This document shows, in pieces, positions 1 to 10,631 of a DNA stretch of 64,000 bases. Both the position numbers and the translations under genes were made by a program. The number at the start of each line of letters is the position of its first letter. Within the stretch, counting starts at the first letter, position 1. Origin of the DNA: Undaria pinnatifida (lineage: Eukaryota; Sar; Phaeophyceae; Laminariales; Alariaceae); assembly GCA_012845835.1 (NCBI GenBank), contig JABAKD010000023.1, forward strand, positions 4,478,200-4,542,199. The letters run 5' to 3'. A model generated the notes under the pieces. The model did no database searches. It saw only the letters and a program-made list of their open reading frames with translations, and was not told where the DNA came from.

Positions 1-1137
1 ACACCCCTCGGCAGGCTGTCTGTGCAACGAAACACGCAGAAGTCGCAACAGTAGCAGCAGGGTGTGGCCAGGAGCTCGCATATACGAAGCAGAATAAAAG
101 GTAAAGGCAGTGACTCTGAGTGGTTGTCGGCAACCCTTCTCGACTCCCTCATCGCTGTGGGTGAGTGTAAATTCGCCTGTTAGGTAACAGATATTTCTGA
201 CGTCCAACTACGAGTAGACACATGCTACAATAGAGGTACTGTAGCGTTTGGTGCTGAAACGTTTGGTGACTGGCGGGACTTTCATTTTCCATGCAAAATG
301 GTAGCATGACGTTTTTTGCTGATTGGTGTCAAAATCGCCCGCCTGCTGAGAGGTTTCAAAATCATTTATCATTTACTTGTTTCGCATTTAGCCGAGCACA
401 CGAACATTAGCAGCAAGAGAAAGGTAGCTACACCCCTCGGCAGGCTGTCTGTGCAACGAAACACGCAGAAGTCGCAACAGTAGCAGCAGGGTGTGGCCAG
501 GAGCTCGCATATACGAAGCAGAATAAAAGGTAAAGGCAGTGGCTCTGAGTGGTTGTCGGCAACCCTTCTCGACTCCCTCATCGCTGTGGGTGAGTGTAAA
601 TTCGCCTGTTAGGTAACAGATATTTCTGACGTCCAACTACGAGTAGACACATGCTATAATAGAGGTACTGTAGCGTTTGGTGCTGAAACGTTTGGTGACT
701 GGCGGGACTTTCATTTTCCATGCAAAATGGTAGCATGACGTTTTTTGCTGATTGGTGTCAAAATCGCCCGCCTGCTGAGAGGTTTCAAAATCATTTATCA
801 TTTACTTGTTTCGCATTTAGCCGAGCACACGAACATTAGCAGCAAGAGAAAGGTAGCTACACCCCTCGGCAGGCTGTCTGTGCAACGAAACACGCAGAAG
901 TCGCAACAGTAGCAGCAGGGTGTGGCCAGGAACTCGCATATACGAAGCAGAATAAAAGGTAAAGGCAGTGGCTCTGAGTGGTTGTCGGCAACCCTTCTCG
1001 ACTCCCTCATCGCTGTGGGTGAGTGTAAATTCGCCTGTTAGGTAACAGATATTTCTGACGTCCAACTACGAGTAGACACATGCTACAATAGAGGTACTGT
1101 AGCGTTTGGTGCTGAAACGTTTGGTGACTGGCGGGAC
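1..1137. repeat. 429-bp tandem repeat, about 2.65 copies
   Basis: The same sequence starts at 1, 430 and 859 (for example 'acacccctcggcaggctgtc'), so the period is exactly 429 bases with only a few substitutions between units. The last unit runs into single-copy sequence at about 1137. The unit boundary falls at 'actttcattttcc', and copy 2 of the segmental duplication carries one diverged unit (26704-27141) beginning at that same point. Short open frames on the minus strand repeat with the unit and look incidental. The array reaches the window edge, so its full copy number is unknown. Confidence 0.93.
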
Positions 1138-2110
1138 TCCTTACACAAAATCATGGTAATGCCATTTTTTTGTTTTTGGCGATTTTTGTTGTATCCCTAA
1201 TCCTTGGGACTGTTCATCCAGTAGTGCCTTTTTTTTCATTCAAACCAATGCTTTTGGGTAAGGTATTGAGCTCCTCAAGATGAGAGCTCAGAACACAAAC
1301 GGTGCATTTACTCCAATAGCATTCGTCAGCACACGTACGCTAGGTCGCGAAGTCGACGAGGTGCCAACCGCACGCTTGTGCCGAAGCTGCCAGAGCAACA
1401 AATCACGCAGCAGAAGCTAGAGCAGTCGTGCGCGCGATTAGTAGCGCTTTAAGTACGCAATACCGCATACGATTCCCGCACGTTCGATGCCCCCGTCTTG
1501 CCTCCTTATCGTTGTAGCTAGCCACCTCTGCGAGCCTCTTTCTCCCCATCACCCAGCACGACCCCATCTGCCGGCTCTCCTCTCCTTTACGTAGGTGGCA
1601 AGCCAGCACCGACTCTAGTCTTCGAGGGGGCGGGGCGCATCCTTGCGGCCGTTTGCTGTTGCATACGTGTTTCCCTGCTGTTGCTGTTGCCGTGCTAAGC
1701 TACGGGTATAGGCTATGCTTTGTTGATCGGGGGTGTTTGTACCTTTAGATATGTGTGAGTCACGTCAGAGCTCTCTCTACACTATTAATGCTGATGTATC
1801 ACGTCCTGCGCCCTGATTATTTTGGTGTTGAACAGGAACTGAAGATTCCAGAACGAGAGCCCAAAATTCGTATGCTCTTGTTCTAGGATTAAAGTCAAAA
1901 CTCGAACGAAATTTTTTTTTTCCTCGGGTGCTGGAAATTCTTTCATTCTTTGCAAAAACATTTCGTTTTCCGGAACCTTCTGAAAATCGTGATTAACCTA
2001 GCGATTTAGACATATGTCATATTGCTGATTTTGAACACAACTCTTTGCTCCGACCGCCTCCCCTCCTGACCTGCCTCAGGAGTTTCTCCGTGCAACACTC
2101 ATCGGCGATA
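1138..2110 (+). promoter_or_regulatory. Conserved upstream region of EsV-1-7 gene 1
   Basis: This stretch has no supported gene. It aligns with 27143-28115 in front of the second EsV-1-7 gene, so it probably holds the promoter and 5' untranslated region. A GC-box-like 'gggcggggc' lies near 1629, but copy 2 has a degraded version. A good 3' splice-site candidate (pyrimidine-rich run ending 'ctgcctcag') sits at about 2080 in both copies, so an upstream coding exon is possible. The minus-strand frame at 1403-1609 is not preserved in copy 2. Confidence 0.4.
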
Positions 2111-4021
2111 ATGAGGCTTTGCTCACAGCGCCCCTGCCCGCGCACAGCGACTTGTAACGTCGCAGGCAGCAAGACAGCGGCGTACTGCAGGCAGCATGCG
2201 GAAGACGGCATGGTTCATGTTTTTTCCAAGCGGTGTTCGCATGACTCATGCAATAAGCGACCGTCCTTCAAGGCAAAGGTTAACGAGACGGCGGCGTACT
2301 GCAAGCGACATGCCGAGGTTGGCATGGTGTCCGTGTACACCAAGCGGTGCTTACATGAATCTTGCACCAAGCAACCGAGGTTTAATGTCGAGGGTAGCAG
2401 GGGGGGGGCGTTCTGCAAGCAGCATGCTGAGGAGGGCATGATTGACGTCTGTAACAAGCGGTGTTTACACGACTCTTGCACCAAGCGACCATCGTTCAAC
2501 GTTGAGGGAGCCAAGACAGCAGCATACTGCAGGGAACATGCTGAAGACGGCATGATAGACGTCTCCAGCAAGCGGTGCTCACATGACTCTTGCACCAAAC
2601 GACCAACCTTCAATGAGGCGGGTGCCAAGACGGGCAAATACTGCAGGCAACATGCTGAAGACGGCATGATAGACGTCTGCAGCAGGCGGTGCTTGCAGGA
2701 TTCCTGCACCAAGCACCCGAATTTTGATTTCAAGGGGGCCAAGACGGCAACATACTGCATGCAACATGCTAAGTCTGGCATGGTCAATGTAACTTTCAAC
2801 CGGTGCTTACACGATTCATGCACCAAACGAGCGACATTCAAATTTATGGGTGTCAAGACGGCATCATATTGCGGGCGACACGCTGAAAACGGCATGATAG
2901 ACGTCTTTAGAAAGCGGTGTTCATACGACTCTTGCGCCAAGCGACCAACGTTTAACTTCGAGGGGGCCAGGACGGCAACACACTGCAGGCAGCATGCTGG
3001 AGATGGCATGATAGACGTCTTGAACAAGCGGTGCTTGCAAAAATATTGCACCAAGCGACCGACCTTTTACTTCGAGGATGGCAACACAGCGGGATACTGC
3101 ATGCAACATGCGGAGTCCGGCATGGTTAGTGTCAATTCCAAGCGGTGCTCACATGATTCCTGTACTAGGCGACCGCGTTTTAGCCAGGAGGGCGACAAGA
3201 CGGCAACGTACTGCAAGCAACATGACGAGGACGGGATGGTTAGTGTCAATCGTATGCGTTGCTCACATGACTCTTGCACCAAGCGACCGACCTTGAACGT
3301 CGTGGGAAGCAAAATGGCGGCGTACTGCAGGCAACATGCCCAAGATGGCATGGTTAATGCCAACCGCAGCCGACCATCGCATAATCCTTGCTCCAAGCAA
3401 CCAACCTTCAGTGTTGAGGCCGGCAAGACGATGGCATACTGCAGACAACATGCTGAGGAATGCATGGTCAATGTCATTTCCAAGCGGTGCTCGAATGACT
3501 CTTGCACCAAGCAATCAAATTTCAGTGTCGACGGCAGCAGGGCGGCCGCATACTGCAGGCCACATGCTGAAAAAGGCATGGTCAATGTCGTTTCCAGGCA
3601 GTACCCACATGACCCCTGTACCAAGCGACCGAAGTGCAACGTTGAGGGTGGCAAGACGGTAATGAACTGCAAGAAACATGGTACGCCCGATATGGTACAG
3701 GCCCTTGGTAGGTGTTCACAGGACCCCTGCCTTAGGCAGCCGCGGTGGGGTGTGCTGACCAGCGGCCCGGCCACTGCATGTTCCCGGCACAAGGGCGACC
3801 TCGCAGGCGGCCCTGTGATCACCTTCGAAGCAGCGTGCGGAGGCGCGGGTTGTCGGGAGCTGTCAAAATGGGGACTAGATGGGCAACAGCCTACCCACGG
3901 CCATGATCACGGCCCGCTCCAGCACGGGCTTGTCTGCAATGCCGCAATCTCTCGCAGCCCCCCATCCTACGGTCCTGTAAGGGGGGCCTCGTTTCAAGTA
4001 AAAACTGAATGTTTCTTTTGA
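2111..4021 (+). CDS. EsV-1-7 repeat protein, gene 1 (16 repeats)
   Basis: The protein is 636 residues from the first ATG of the frame (2111). The frame is open 114 bases further upstream but contains no ATG, so a spliced 5' exon is possible. From residue 4 it is a chain of 16 EsV-1-7 repeats, thirteen of them at a strict 38-residue (114-bp) period: C-X4-C-X16-C-X2-H-X12, typically with 'CSHDSCTKRP', 'KTAAYC' and 'QHAEDGM'. Repeats 12 and 14 lack the first Cys (Pro and Tyr instead). Repeat 16 lacks the third Cys (THGHDH). The tail ends KTECFF. The three Cys and one His per repeat suggest zinc binding. The family includes the Ectocarpus developmental regulator IMM, whose biochemical role is unknown. 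No signal peptide or membrane segment is seen. The stop codon is TGA at 4019-4021. Its closest visible relative is the gene at 28116-30041. Confidence 0.9.
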   Translation: MRLCSQRPCPRTATCNVAGSKTAAYCRQHAEDGMVHVFSKRCSHDSCNKRPSFKAKVNETAAYCKRHAEVGMVSVYTKRCLHESCTKQPRFNVEGSRGGAFCKQHAEEGMIDVCNKRCLHDSCTKRPSFNVEGAKTAAYCREHAEDGMIDVSSKRCSHDSCTKRPTFNEAGAKTGKYCRQHAEDGMIDVCSRRCLQDSCTKHPNFDFKGAKTATYCMQHAKSGMVNVTFNRCLHDSCTKRATFKFMGVKTASYCGRHAENGMIDVFRKRCSYDSCAKRPTFNFEGARTATHCRQHAGDGMIDVLNKRCLQKYCTKRPTFYFEDGNTAGYCMQHAESGMVSVNSKRCSHDSCTRRPRFSQEGDKTATYCKQHDEDGMVSVNRMRCSHDSCTKRPTLNVVGSKMAAYCRQHAQDGMVNANRSRPSHNPCSKQPTFSVEAGKTMAYCRQHAEECMVNVISKRCSNDSCTKQSNFSVDGSRAAAYCRPHAEKGMVNVVSRQYPHDPCTKRPKCNVEGGKTVMNCKKHGTPDMVQALGRCSQDPCLRQPRWGVLTSGPATACSRHKGDLAGGPVITFEAACGGAGCRELSKWGLDGQQPTHGHDHGPLQHGLVCNAAISRSPPSYGPVRGASFQVKTECFF

Positions 4022-4217
4022 AAGCGAACAAGGGATGTAATATTTGTTATCAACATATTACCGAGTGATGGCTCCTCAACAGAGGAATAGCTGGATACCC
4101 CATACCCTTGGGATCTCGTTTGTGCTTTCAGTTGTTTTTTTGCTGTATACCTACGTCGTGTGATTGTCCGCCGGGTTGAGCACATCATTTCTCTCCAACT
4201 CAATTTGTCGGTGGGTT
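4022..4217. other. 3' flank of EsV-1-7 gene 1
   Basis: This is probably 3' untranslated sequence. The stretch 'caacatattaccgagtgatgg' shape at about 4050-4070 is the uninterrupted (empty) version of the site that carries a SINE in copy 2 (30084-30374). Confidence 0.5.
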
Positions 4218-4494
4218 CTAGACGCGTGCTTTGAGGGGAGTAGTTAGCGCCTCTGGCTCAAGAATGTTTCTGAATGACGGGGCTCCTTAACTCGAATCAC
4301 GTGAACGAAATTTTTGCTTTGCAATATCATTTGTTGCATTGCTGAGTCATGGATTTTTTTCTTGTTCGTCGCGTCGCACTGTATTTTTTATTTTTCTCGT
4401 TTTTGTTTGTGTTTGCGTGAGGTACACAGTTCGTCACGTGAAGACCCGCAGGAAATTGAGGGTACACCTCCACCGCAGCCTGCGTCTCTACGAT
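4218..4494 (+). mobile_element. MITE-A copy (old)
   Basis: Starts 'gacgcgtgct' and ends 'cctgcgtc', with the family's internal landmarks 'ctgaatgacggggctcctta' and 'gggtacacctccaccg'. The flanks 'tcta' on each side may be a 4-bp target duplication. The orthologous copy at 30541-30818 shows that insertion came before the segmental duplication. Confidence 0.6.
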
Positions 4495-7310
4495 GAATTG
4501 CACTTGTGAGGGTCATATAATCCGATCATCTTTAGTGGCGGGCGATTGGGGGCGCGAACAAACTAATCCATATCAGGCATGAAGAGTATCTAGAGTTGTG
4601 TCGCGTGAAAAGGTGATGGCGTTTTCATGATAGTTTTTTTGGCACACGAGAGGGCAGTTGGTGGCATCAAAACCCCATAGCAATAGACTGAGCCTGCAGG
4701 AGATGGGAGATCATTCTGATGCCACATAGCTGCGCCACGTGGCTTTTCATATCTGCTGTTATTCTCGATTGTTCCGCCGTAGTTGTTGAGATATGGCTGT
4801 TCGAATGCAGCGGAGTGCCTTTTGCGCGGACGGTCAACAAGCGGTTGTGGCCACCGTTGAGAAAGTGCCTTCAAACAGAATATCATAACTAGTTAAACAA
4901 TGTTTTAACCCGGGATGGAAAACGAAGCCGGAAACTCTTTGGAACTGCGAGACTGACAACGAACCTCAGAGACGAACTCTTCATGGTATTGCGGTGTCAG
5001 ATACTGGTCTGCGGATATTCAGATTTTCACGGTATGTTCGGAAGCGTCGTTGATATGTGTTGGAGGCTTCTTGAGTTGGCGTGTTTTTCCGATCACCCGA
5101 GCTGAATTGCTACTTCGGTGGGCGAGAATGCAGTCTGCTGAGCAAACAGCAGGCGGAATTGGGCTCCCGTACCGAAGCTACGGCAACCGGATGACATGGA
5201 TGGTGAGGTTGAGTGCAGGGCTGGAATACGATAGGGTGGAGCCGCAGCAACATCTTGCTCCTGAGGAGACGATCGGTGATTATTATGGTTTAGCCGCCCG
5301 AGTTGAAGCTTGCTGGTACTGGTGTTGCTGTCCAAGCAGAGCAACAGGAGCCATTACCGCCGATGCCAGCATGCGTTTATCGTTTTTCGCCGATAGCAAC
5401 AAACTGGATGATATAATCGGAACTTGTTGCCCCGGCAGACTTGGGCACTGCTTCTGGTTGCAGGTCCGACTGGGGATGGCTGTTGATTTTTGGTTTGCGG
5501 GGTGTTGGTTGGGACTGACATGGAAGCACGATGATTTGTCTTCTTGTCCTACCGTGCAATGGGCGACTGAATCTAGTTGGACGCATCGTGTTTGCCGAGC
5601 AGAAGAGAGTGACTGCATACTCGGCGTACGCCGCAAGCAATGAATTTTGCCTATCACGAGGAGGGATTTTATTGTGCTCGGGTACGGAGATATCCCGTCG
5701 TATGTTCTGGAGCTCGGTATTCTGTGTTGCGCGTCAGGGATGCGTTAGAGATACGCGCGAGCTAGCTGAATATTTTATGCCGAGCAGGGAGGGGCGGCTT
5801 TATACTCTTCGTGCACAGCAACCATTTATTTCGTGACGTACATGTCAACCAATCATATGTGTGCTAAAAATACTGGGTAACATCAATCAAGGTGAACACA
5901 GGACTGCACGTTATTATATGACGCTCTTTAATGACAGGGGTTTGTCGAGTGTCCCGCTTGCTAGCTGGTCCGTGAGTTGACGCAAGTTCTAGGGTATCTG
6001 ATCTTCCCCCGGACTGTCCTCTTTCCGGACACAGCATGGGCCATAATTACGACCGTAAATCAAATGTGAGGTGCTGTGCCTATCATGGATTGGCGGATAC
6101 TGCTAGTGCGGGCATACGAAGGCGTGATTTGAGCGATCGGTATTGTGTTGTTTAGTCTTGATATGCATTGATATAGTGACGGTAATACATTCCAGAGGTG
6201 GAATATGAGTTGGAGTTATACTTGGAGGCGAACAAGCGTTGATATAGTCACGGTAACACATTTCAAAGAGGTGAGAATAGTTGAGTTTAAGTTGGAGATA
6301 TACTTGAATGTGAACAATGCACACAAGGCTGCATGTCGGAGGTCTACCTCTGTTGGAGTTGTGACATGTACTGGTGCTTAGTGTTTGGTGCATTGATTTT
6401 TTCTAGGATGCAGACACGGGTTACGCTTTCATTTCTGGAAGTGGAGTGTGGCCACCGGGGAGTTTGATATTCTCCACGTGCGTCAGCAGAGTAACGTGCT
6501 GATTACCTGACCAAGCTGCTGCATACAGATCCACTATGACGCTTGCATTCATTCATGGGGAGTATCTAGCAGGGGGGCTGCTAGAGTTCGATTTGAGTTG
6601 TTTTCGTATTGGAAACGTGCTGTTGCTTACTTGTTCCTAGAGAGTACACAGCAGAGGGGGCGTTGTGATTGGGTGATGTGACTTTATATGGAGATTGTGT
6701 CAGTGTTCTTGTGTGAAGATGTTCTGAACAGATTCTTGTTTCATGCGTTGTTCTCTTCCCGAAGTTGCTGTCTTACTCTACGTACGAGATTTATGCTCGG
6801 CCTGATTTTTTTTACTTTTTGGTATTGGGATTGCTGTGTTACGTGGGCAAATCTTTGATCGATGTGTTATGCATTCCATTTTGTTGATAGTGTAAGCTCT
6901 GAGCGATAGGGGACATCGGCTGTAACGACGTTTCACTGCACAAGCTTGAACTAGGAGACCATCTAAGGGTAAGATTTTTGGTGACAAAATTGGTATTCAA
7001 ATTGCCTTTTTACCATGGAAGATACTGATGATGGTCGGGATGTGCCGTTTTCCTGGCCATCTGTGTTGAAATCTTAGGGACCTATCGTGTCCTGCATCGA
7101 GTAGGGCGACTGTTCGTGATACTATGGCTCAGATACTGGCCCACGGACATTGGGGTTTCCTATGTTTTGGGGAAGCGTTCTTGATATGGGTTTTGGGTGT
7201 TGTTGAGGTGGAAGGCTTGCCTCACGGATGCATTAGATGGTGACAAATTATACGACCCGGATTTTGATGCAATGATTCTGCCGGTACACATGTGTGAGTG
7301 CTGCCCGTAA
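4495..7310. other. Non-coding flank inside the duplication
   Basis: No gene can be supported. The open frames here (for example 5050-5643) are not kept in copy 2. In particular, bases 5074-5432 are missing between 'gaggcttc' and 'cggcagac' in copy 2 near 31450. The stretch at 6555-6585 is the empty counterpart of the SINE insertion at 32622-32938. Confidence 0.55.
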
Positions 7311-8164
7311 CAATTGAATTTTCGACCTACTCCTTCCTGCGTGGTTCATAGGCGTGGCCTTTGACAATCAGATACTTGTACTTATGACATGATGTGTGTT
7401 TGGTGATACCAGAGTGCATTATGTTTGCTTCCTCTATACGGCATAGGGGCAAGCCGCGCAACAACAACGCCTGCGTCACTACAACGATGTATGTCAACAC
7501 AGGTTCGCATTTGTTTCTGAAAGCTCCCCACGTTTACGAGAGAGCGCCTATATCTCACTCAAAAAACGATTTTGAGCAAAGGAAAGAATCCCCCCGATTG
7601 GAACAAGCAACGGCCTAGGTAACAAAACTAAACATTTGTGCCAAACAATATATAACGTAATTGAGCGCGTGTATACCAAGTATGACTAACGAAGTAACGT
7701 AATTGAGCACATGTATACCAAGCGTTCCTTTAAAACTGACGATTCGCATCCCTCCATCTAATACTCAATGGCGGAGACAGTACATGGCCACATACATCAC
7801 CTCGCATGCTGTATTTGGCAATACGTATCTCTTTCGTATAATTAGCGATGTCAGAAAATAATGGTAACTGTATGATGATGGTGACAAACAGTGCATGACC
7901 ACGTCACCTCGCCTGTTGTATTTGACAATACGTATCTCTTTCTTATAATTAGCTATGTCAGAAAATAATGGTACCTACAAATATTCTACCAGGTATAAAA
8001 TATTCTAGCTTTCGATCGATGTATCATACAACAACAAATTATGAAGATTTAACACGTTATTTACTACACTTAAAAACTGGGTTGCATGCTGCATCTAACA
8101 TCAAACCTTCTAGAGTAGTAAACATTACAAGCCAGATGATACAAAGGGATGTCTTATTGCTTCA
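7311..8164. other. AT-rich intergenic stretch
   Basis: Single-copy sequence to the right of the duplication boundary. It contains a near-duplicate of about 30 bases around 7655 and 7700 ('gtaacgtaattgagc...gtataccaag') and the tandem pair at 7777-7980. No gene recognised. Confidence 0.5.
7777..7980. repeat. Two tandem copies of a ~107-bp repeat
   Basis: 'cacctcgc...tgtatttg.caatacgtatctcttt...gtcagaaaataatggta' occurs from about 7799 and again from about 7906, a period of 107 bases with a few substitutions. Confidence 0.8.
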
Positions 8165-8260
8165 ATCGTCAGGTTTGTCCCCTTTGAAGATTTATAGTTT
8201 CCGCGCACATATTGAAATGTCCCCCCCCGCCCCCGCCCCCCCCTCCCCTCCCCTCCCCAT
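8165..8260. repeat. C-rich repeat unit cut by the hAT insertion
   Basis: 'gtcaggtttgtccc...gatttatagtttccgcgcac' followed by a C-rich tract. The same module recurs at about 10075, 10205 and 10407 in the left arm of the foldback structure. The hAT element inserted in the C-rich tract, between bases 8260 and 9283. Confidence 0.6.
8253..8260. repeat. 8-bp target-site duplication, left copy
   Basis: CTCCCCAT at 8253-8260 is repeated perfectly at 9283-9290, immediately outside the inverted repeats of the hAT element. An 8-bp duplication is the hallmark of hAT insertion. Confidence 0.9.
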
Positions 8261-9282
8261 CAATGATGTCGGATTACGGCTGGAGATGCTTATCCTTACG
8301 CGTTTTTCGGCAAAATGGGTTTTTTGCGTGCTTACGGGTAATTACGGCAAAAACAGGGGACGTTTAAGAAACATCCCCGCTAGGATCAAAGGGCACGTCC
8401 AAAATTGCGCAGACCATTATTTTATATATATTTTCGCAATTTGTGTGAATTTATAACCTATTATTTAGGAGAGGACGTGTGTAGGAGAGGACCGAGGCGC
8501 CGCATGTCCACAACCGTCTTCATCTCCTCTCCGATCTTGGCATAGGCCTCGGCGAGGCGAATCTCCGCGATGGTCGTCCTATGCTCGGCACGCCATCCGG
8601 GGTCCTTCGACACTGCTGTGACGAAGTTGTGGAAAAGGTAGTGCTTCCCCGCGTCAAACGCCAAGCCGGTCCCAAACACGAGCGCTGCGAAAGCGTGGTG
8701 TGTTTCCTTCCTGACACCTCCCTTAAACGAAGAAGGGATAGTCTGCTGAGAAAACGCGGCATCCCTGGCGCGCTTCGTCAGGACGCCCTCGTTCGTGAGG
8801 TTGACGGTGTCGAAGTATGCCTTCGCCGCCAGCACAGCCGCCTCCGGCGGATTCTTTGCTGTGCACACCGCAACGCCGTGCCCCTTCTTCTTGAGGAAAT
8901 GAGCCGCCAGCCGAGCAAGGGTCAGGCTGATGCTTTGGCGGCATGACTTGCAGCTGCCACGCATGTTGGTACCCGCGCCCGGTTGGCCAGGAGGGATTTC
9001 GATGTAGGGGTCGAACTGCTCGCGTACACCTGAGTGCTTGGACTTCTTCGCGATCCAAGATGCCATCGCCATGCTCGCAGCAGGTTGCAGGGTCACAGAG
9101 CAAGCTCAAAGTCCAAATGTGGCTGGCTACTGGGAAGCAAAAATGCGGGGGTTTCCTAGATATTTTTACGATTTTCGTTTATTGGGGACTGGGGGCGTAG
9201 CGTAATTTCGCCGGCCCAGTCTTATTACTTACCGCCAAAACGGCTCGCCGTAAGGACGTAATTACGTAATCCGACATCATTG
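8261..9282 (-). mobile_element. Short hAT DNA transposon with intact ends
   Basis: An element of 1022 bp is bounded by 18-bp perfect terminal inverted repeats: CAATGATGTCGGATTACG at 8261-8278 and its reverse complement at 9265-9282. Both ends are flanked by the 8-bp duplication CTCCCCAT. The terminal CAATG fits the hAT end pattern YARNG. It carries one open frame on the minus strand for the N-terminal part of a hAT transposase. At about 1 kb it is far too short for a full transposase gene, so it is probably an internally deleted, non-autonomous copy moved in trans. It sits inside the C-rich repeat next to the foldback structure. Confidence 0.92.
8461..9072 (-). CDS. hAT transposase N-terminal fragment (BED-type finger)
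   Basis: 203 residues from the first ATG (9072); the frame is open slightly further upstream without an ATG. Near the N-terminus lies a BED-like zinc finger, CKSC followed by LARLAAHFLKKKGHGVAVC (Cx2C, then H and C spaced as in BED fingers). After a Lys/Ala-rich linker comes HHAFAALVFGTGLAFDAGKH, resembling the hAT segment in which a hydrophobic 'glpF...nP.F' block precedes the catalytic domain. The DDE/RNase H-like core and the C-terminal dimerisation domain are absent; hAT transposases usually exceed 600 residues. It lies wholly within the hAT inverted repeats. It could be a deletion remnant, or a short DNA-binding protein able to compete for the ends. No catalytic activity is expected. Confidence 0.65.
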   Translation of the reverse strand: MAMASWIAKKSKHSGVREQFDPYIEIPPGQPGAGTNMRGSCKSCRQSISLTLARLAAHFLKKKGHGVAVCTAKNPPEAAVLAAKAYFDTVNLTNEGVLTKRARDAAFSQQTIPSSFKGGVRKETHHAFAALVFGTGLAFDAGKHYLFHNFVTAVSKDPGWRAEHRTTIAEIRLAEAYAKIGEEMKTVVDMRRLGPLLHTSSPK

Positions 9283-9640
9283 CTCCCCATCCACTGACCC
9301 CTCTTGTTCATTAAATAAACCCCAACCCCCCCCCCCCCCGCCCCTCCGTCCCCCGATTTCCCCCCCCCTTCCGCCTTGTTTGTCAAAACGCCCCACTCAC
9401 AATCAAAATCAGCCTGAGTAATAAACACCTATACGCAGTTGATATCACGTCATTATCTTTCTGACCATCCATGACGTAGTTTTCAATTATTTTTCCCCCC
9501 CCAACCCCCCCCCCCCCCCCCCCTCCATCGCCCCCTCTTTTCCGACCACCTGCACGATCGCCTAGACCTAGCACCACGCGTATAACAAGCTGCTACATAT
9601 CTTTGATCTCACAGCCGAAGTGTATTTGAATACTATTTGT
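9283..9640. repeat. Outer C-rich repeat unit beside the left foldback arm
   Basis: Contains 'ataaacacc...gatatcacgtcattatctttctga', a diverged extra copy of sequence at about 9740-9780, and 'tttgatctcacagccg' near 9603, a copy of the arm end at about 10605. Period is roughly 315 bases. It is interspersed with C tracts. No gene. Confidence 0.55.
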
Positions 9641-10631
9641 GACCTAAACCTCTTAAAAATCTCCCCCGCCCCCCCCCCCCCCCCCCCTCTTGCTCTCCCT
9701 TACTCAAACGCCCCACCAAATATCGAAAACCGCCACATTAATAAACACTTCACGCACAGGATATCACCTCATTATCTTTCGAGAGCCATCCATGCCGCTG
9801 TTTCCCCCCCCCCCCCCCGCCTCGAACGCCCCCTTCTTCCCCATCACCCGCACCATCGCCTAGACATAGCACCACACGTATAACAAACCCCTCACCTAAA
9901 GCCCTTCCTCCCCTCCCCCCACCCCCCCCCCCCGCCCCCACACCCGCCCCCACACCCCCCACCTCCCCCCCAACCCATCCCAACCCCACCCCCTCGAACA
10001 CTCCACCCTCTCTTTACTCACTGATTGTACGACTTACCCCAGGATATACATGATAAACTGATGTATTATTTCCAAAACCGTCACATTTATCCGCTCAAAA
10101 TGATGTATAGTTTCCAGGCACATATTGAGCTGACCCACACGCCCCCCCCCCCCCCCCCCCGCCCCAACCCCCCCCCTCGCCCCCAATAATATACTGGTGC
10201 CAAAACCGTCAGATTTATCCCCTCGACAGGATTTATAGCTTACATGCACAAATTGCCCCCTTCCCCCCCCCCCCCCCCACCCCTCCAAACCCGCTCGCTT
10301 TTGATCAAAACCAGGCCCCCACGTCCTTCAAAACTCCGCCCCACCCCCCTCACCGGTTATTCGACTTACAATATTCACTTGATAATCGGATACATTTCCC
10401 TTCACAGCTGTCAGATTTTGTCCCCCTCAGAAACGGGTTTTATAGTTTCCGCGCACAGACTGACTAAAATCATCATGTTGACCCTGATAGCTACACTGTA
10501 GTTGTAAGGGGAGTCGCCGACCTATATCCTTAATGAGGACGCACAACTCGTAATGCGCGCGATCGGAGTATCACACACAGTTTGCAAAGATGAGTTTCGA
10601 CGAAATCTTCGATCTCACAGCTGGAGTGTAT
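9641..10631 (+). repeat. Left arm of a large inverted repeat (foldback-like)
   Basis: Aligns almost end to end with the reverse complement of 13605-14607. Shared landmarks in order: 'cctaaacctc', 'gcgtttgagtaagg' (complement), 'gatatcacctcattatcttt', 'cgtataacaaacccctcacc', 'gtacatgataaactgatg', 'ttcgacttacaatattcac', and the inner end 'gatctcacagctggagtgta'. The arm holds three versions of a module of about 60 bases ('gtcagatttatcc...tttatag...cgcaca'), each next to a C tract of 10-20 bases. Long inverted arms built of internal repeats are typical of foldback elements. The minus-strand Gly-rich frames here only reflect the C tracts. Confidence 0.8.

Larger units (their letters stand above)
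1..7310 (+). repeat. Segmental duplication, copy 1
   Basis: Bases from about 276 to 7310 align in the same order and orientation with 26704-33702. The shared block runs through the region upstream of the EsV-1-7 gene, the gene itself, a MITE-A copy and about 2.8 kb of further flank. Similarity stops near 7310 ('gagtgctgcccgtaa' here, 'gagtactgccagtag' near 33700). Differences seen by eye: the 429-bp unit is amplified here; two SINEs are missing here; about 359 bases at 5074-5432 are absent from copy 2. The block may extend left of the window. Confidence 0.9.

Noticed and set aside
2215-3822. Long minus-strand frames opposite EsV-1-7 gene 1 (and 28568-29659 opposite gene 2)
   Set aside because: They mirror the 114-bp period of the sense repeats; composition and periodicity come from the real gene on the plus strand.
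2111-4021. Regular 114-bp repetition that could suggest a CRISPR or satellite array
   Set aside because: The period equals 38 codons, the frame stays open, and Cys/His positions are conserved at protein level while third positions vary.
5050-5643. 197-residue frame in the duplication flank
   Set aside because: About 359 bases of it are absent from copy 2 and the rest is not kept in frame.
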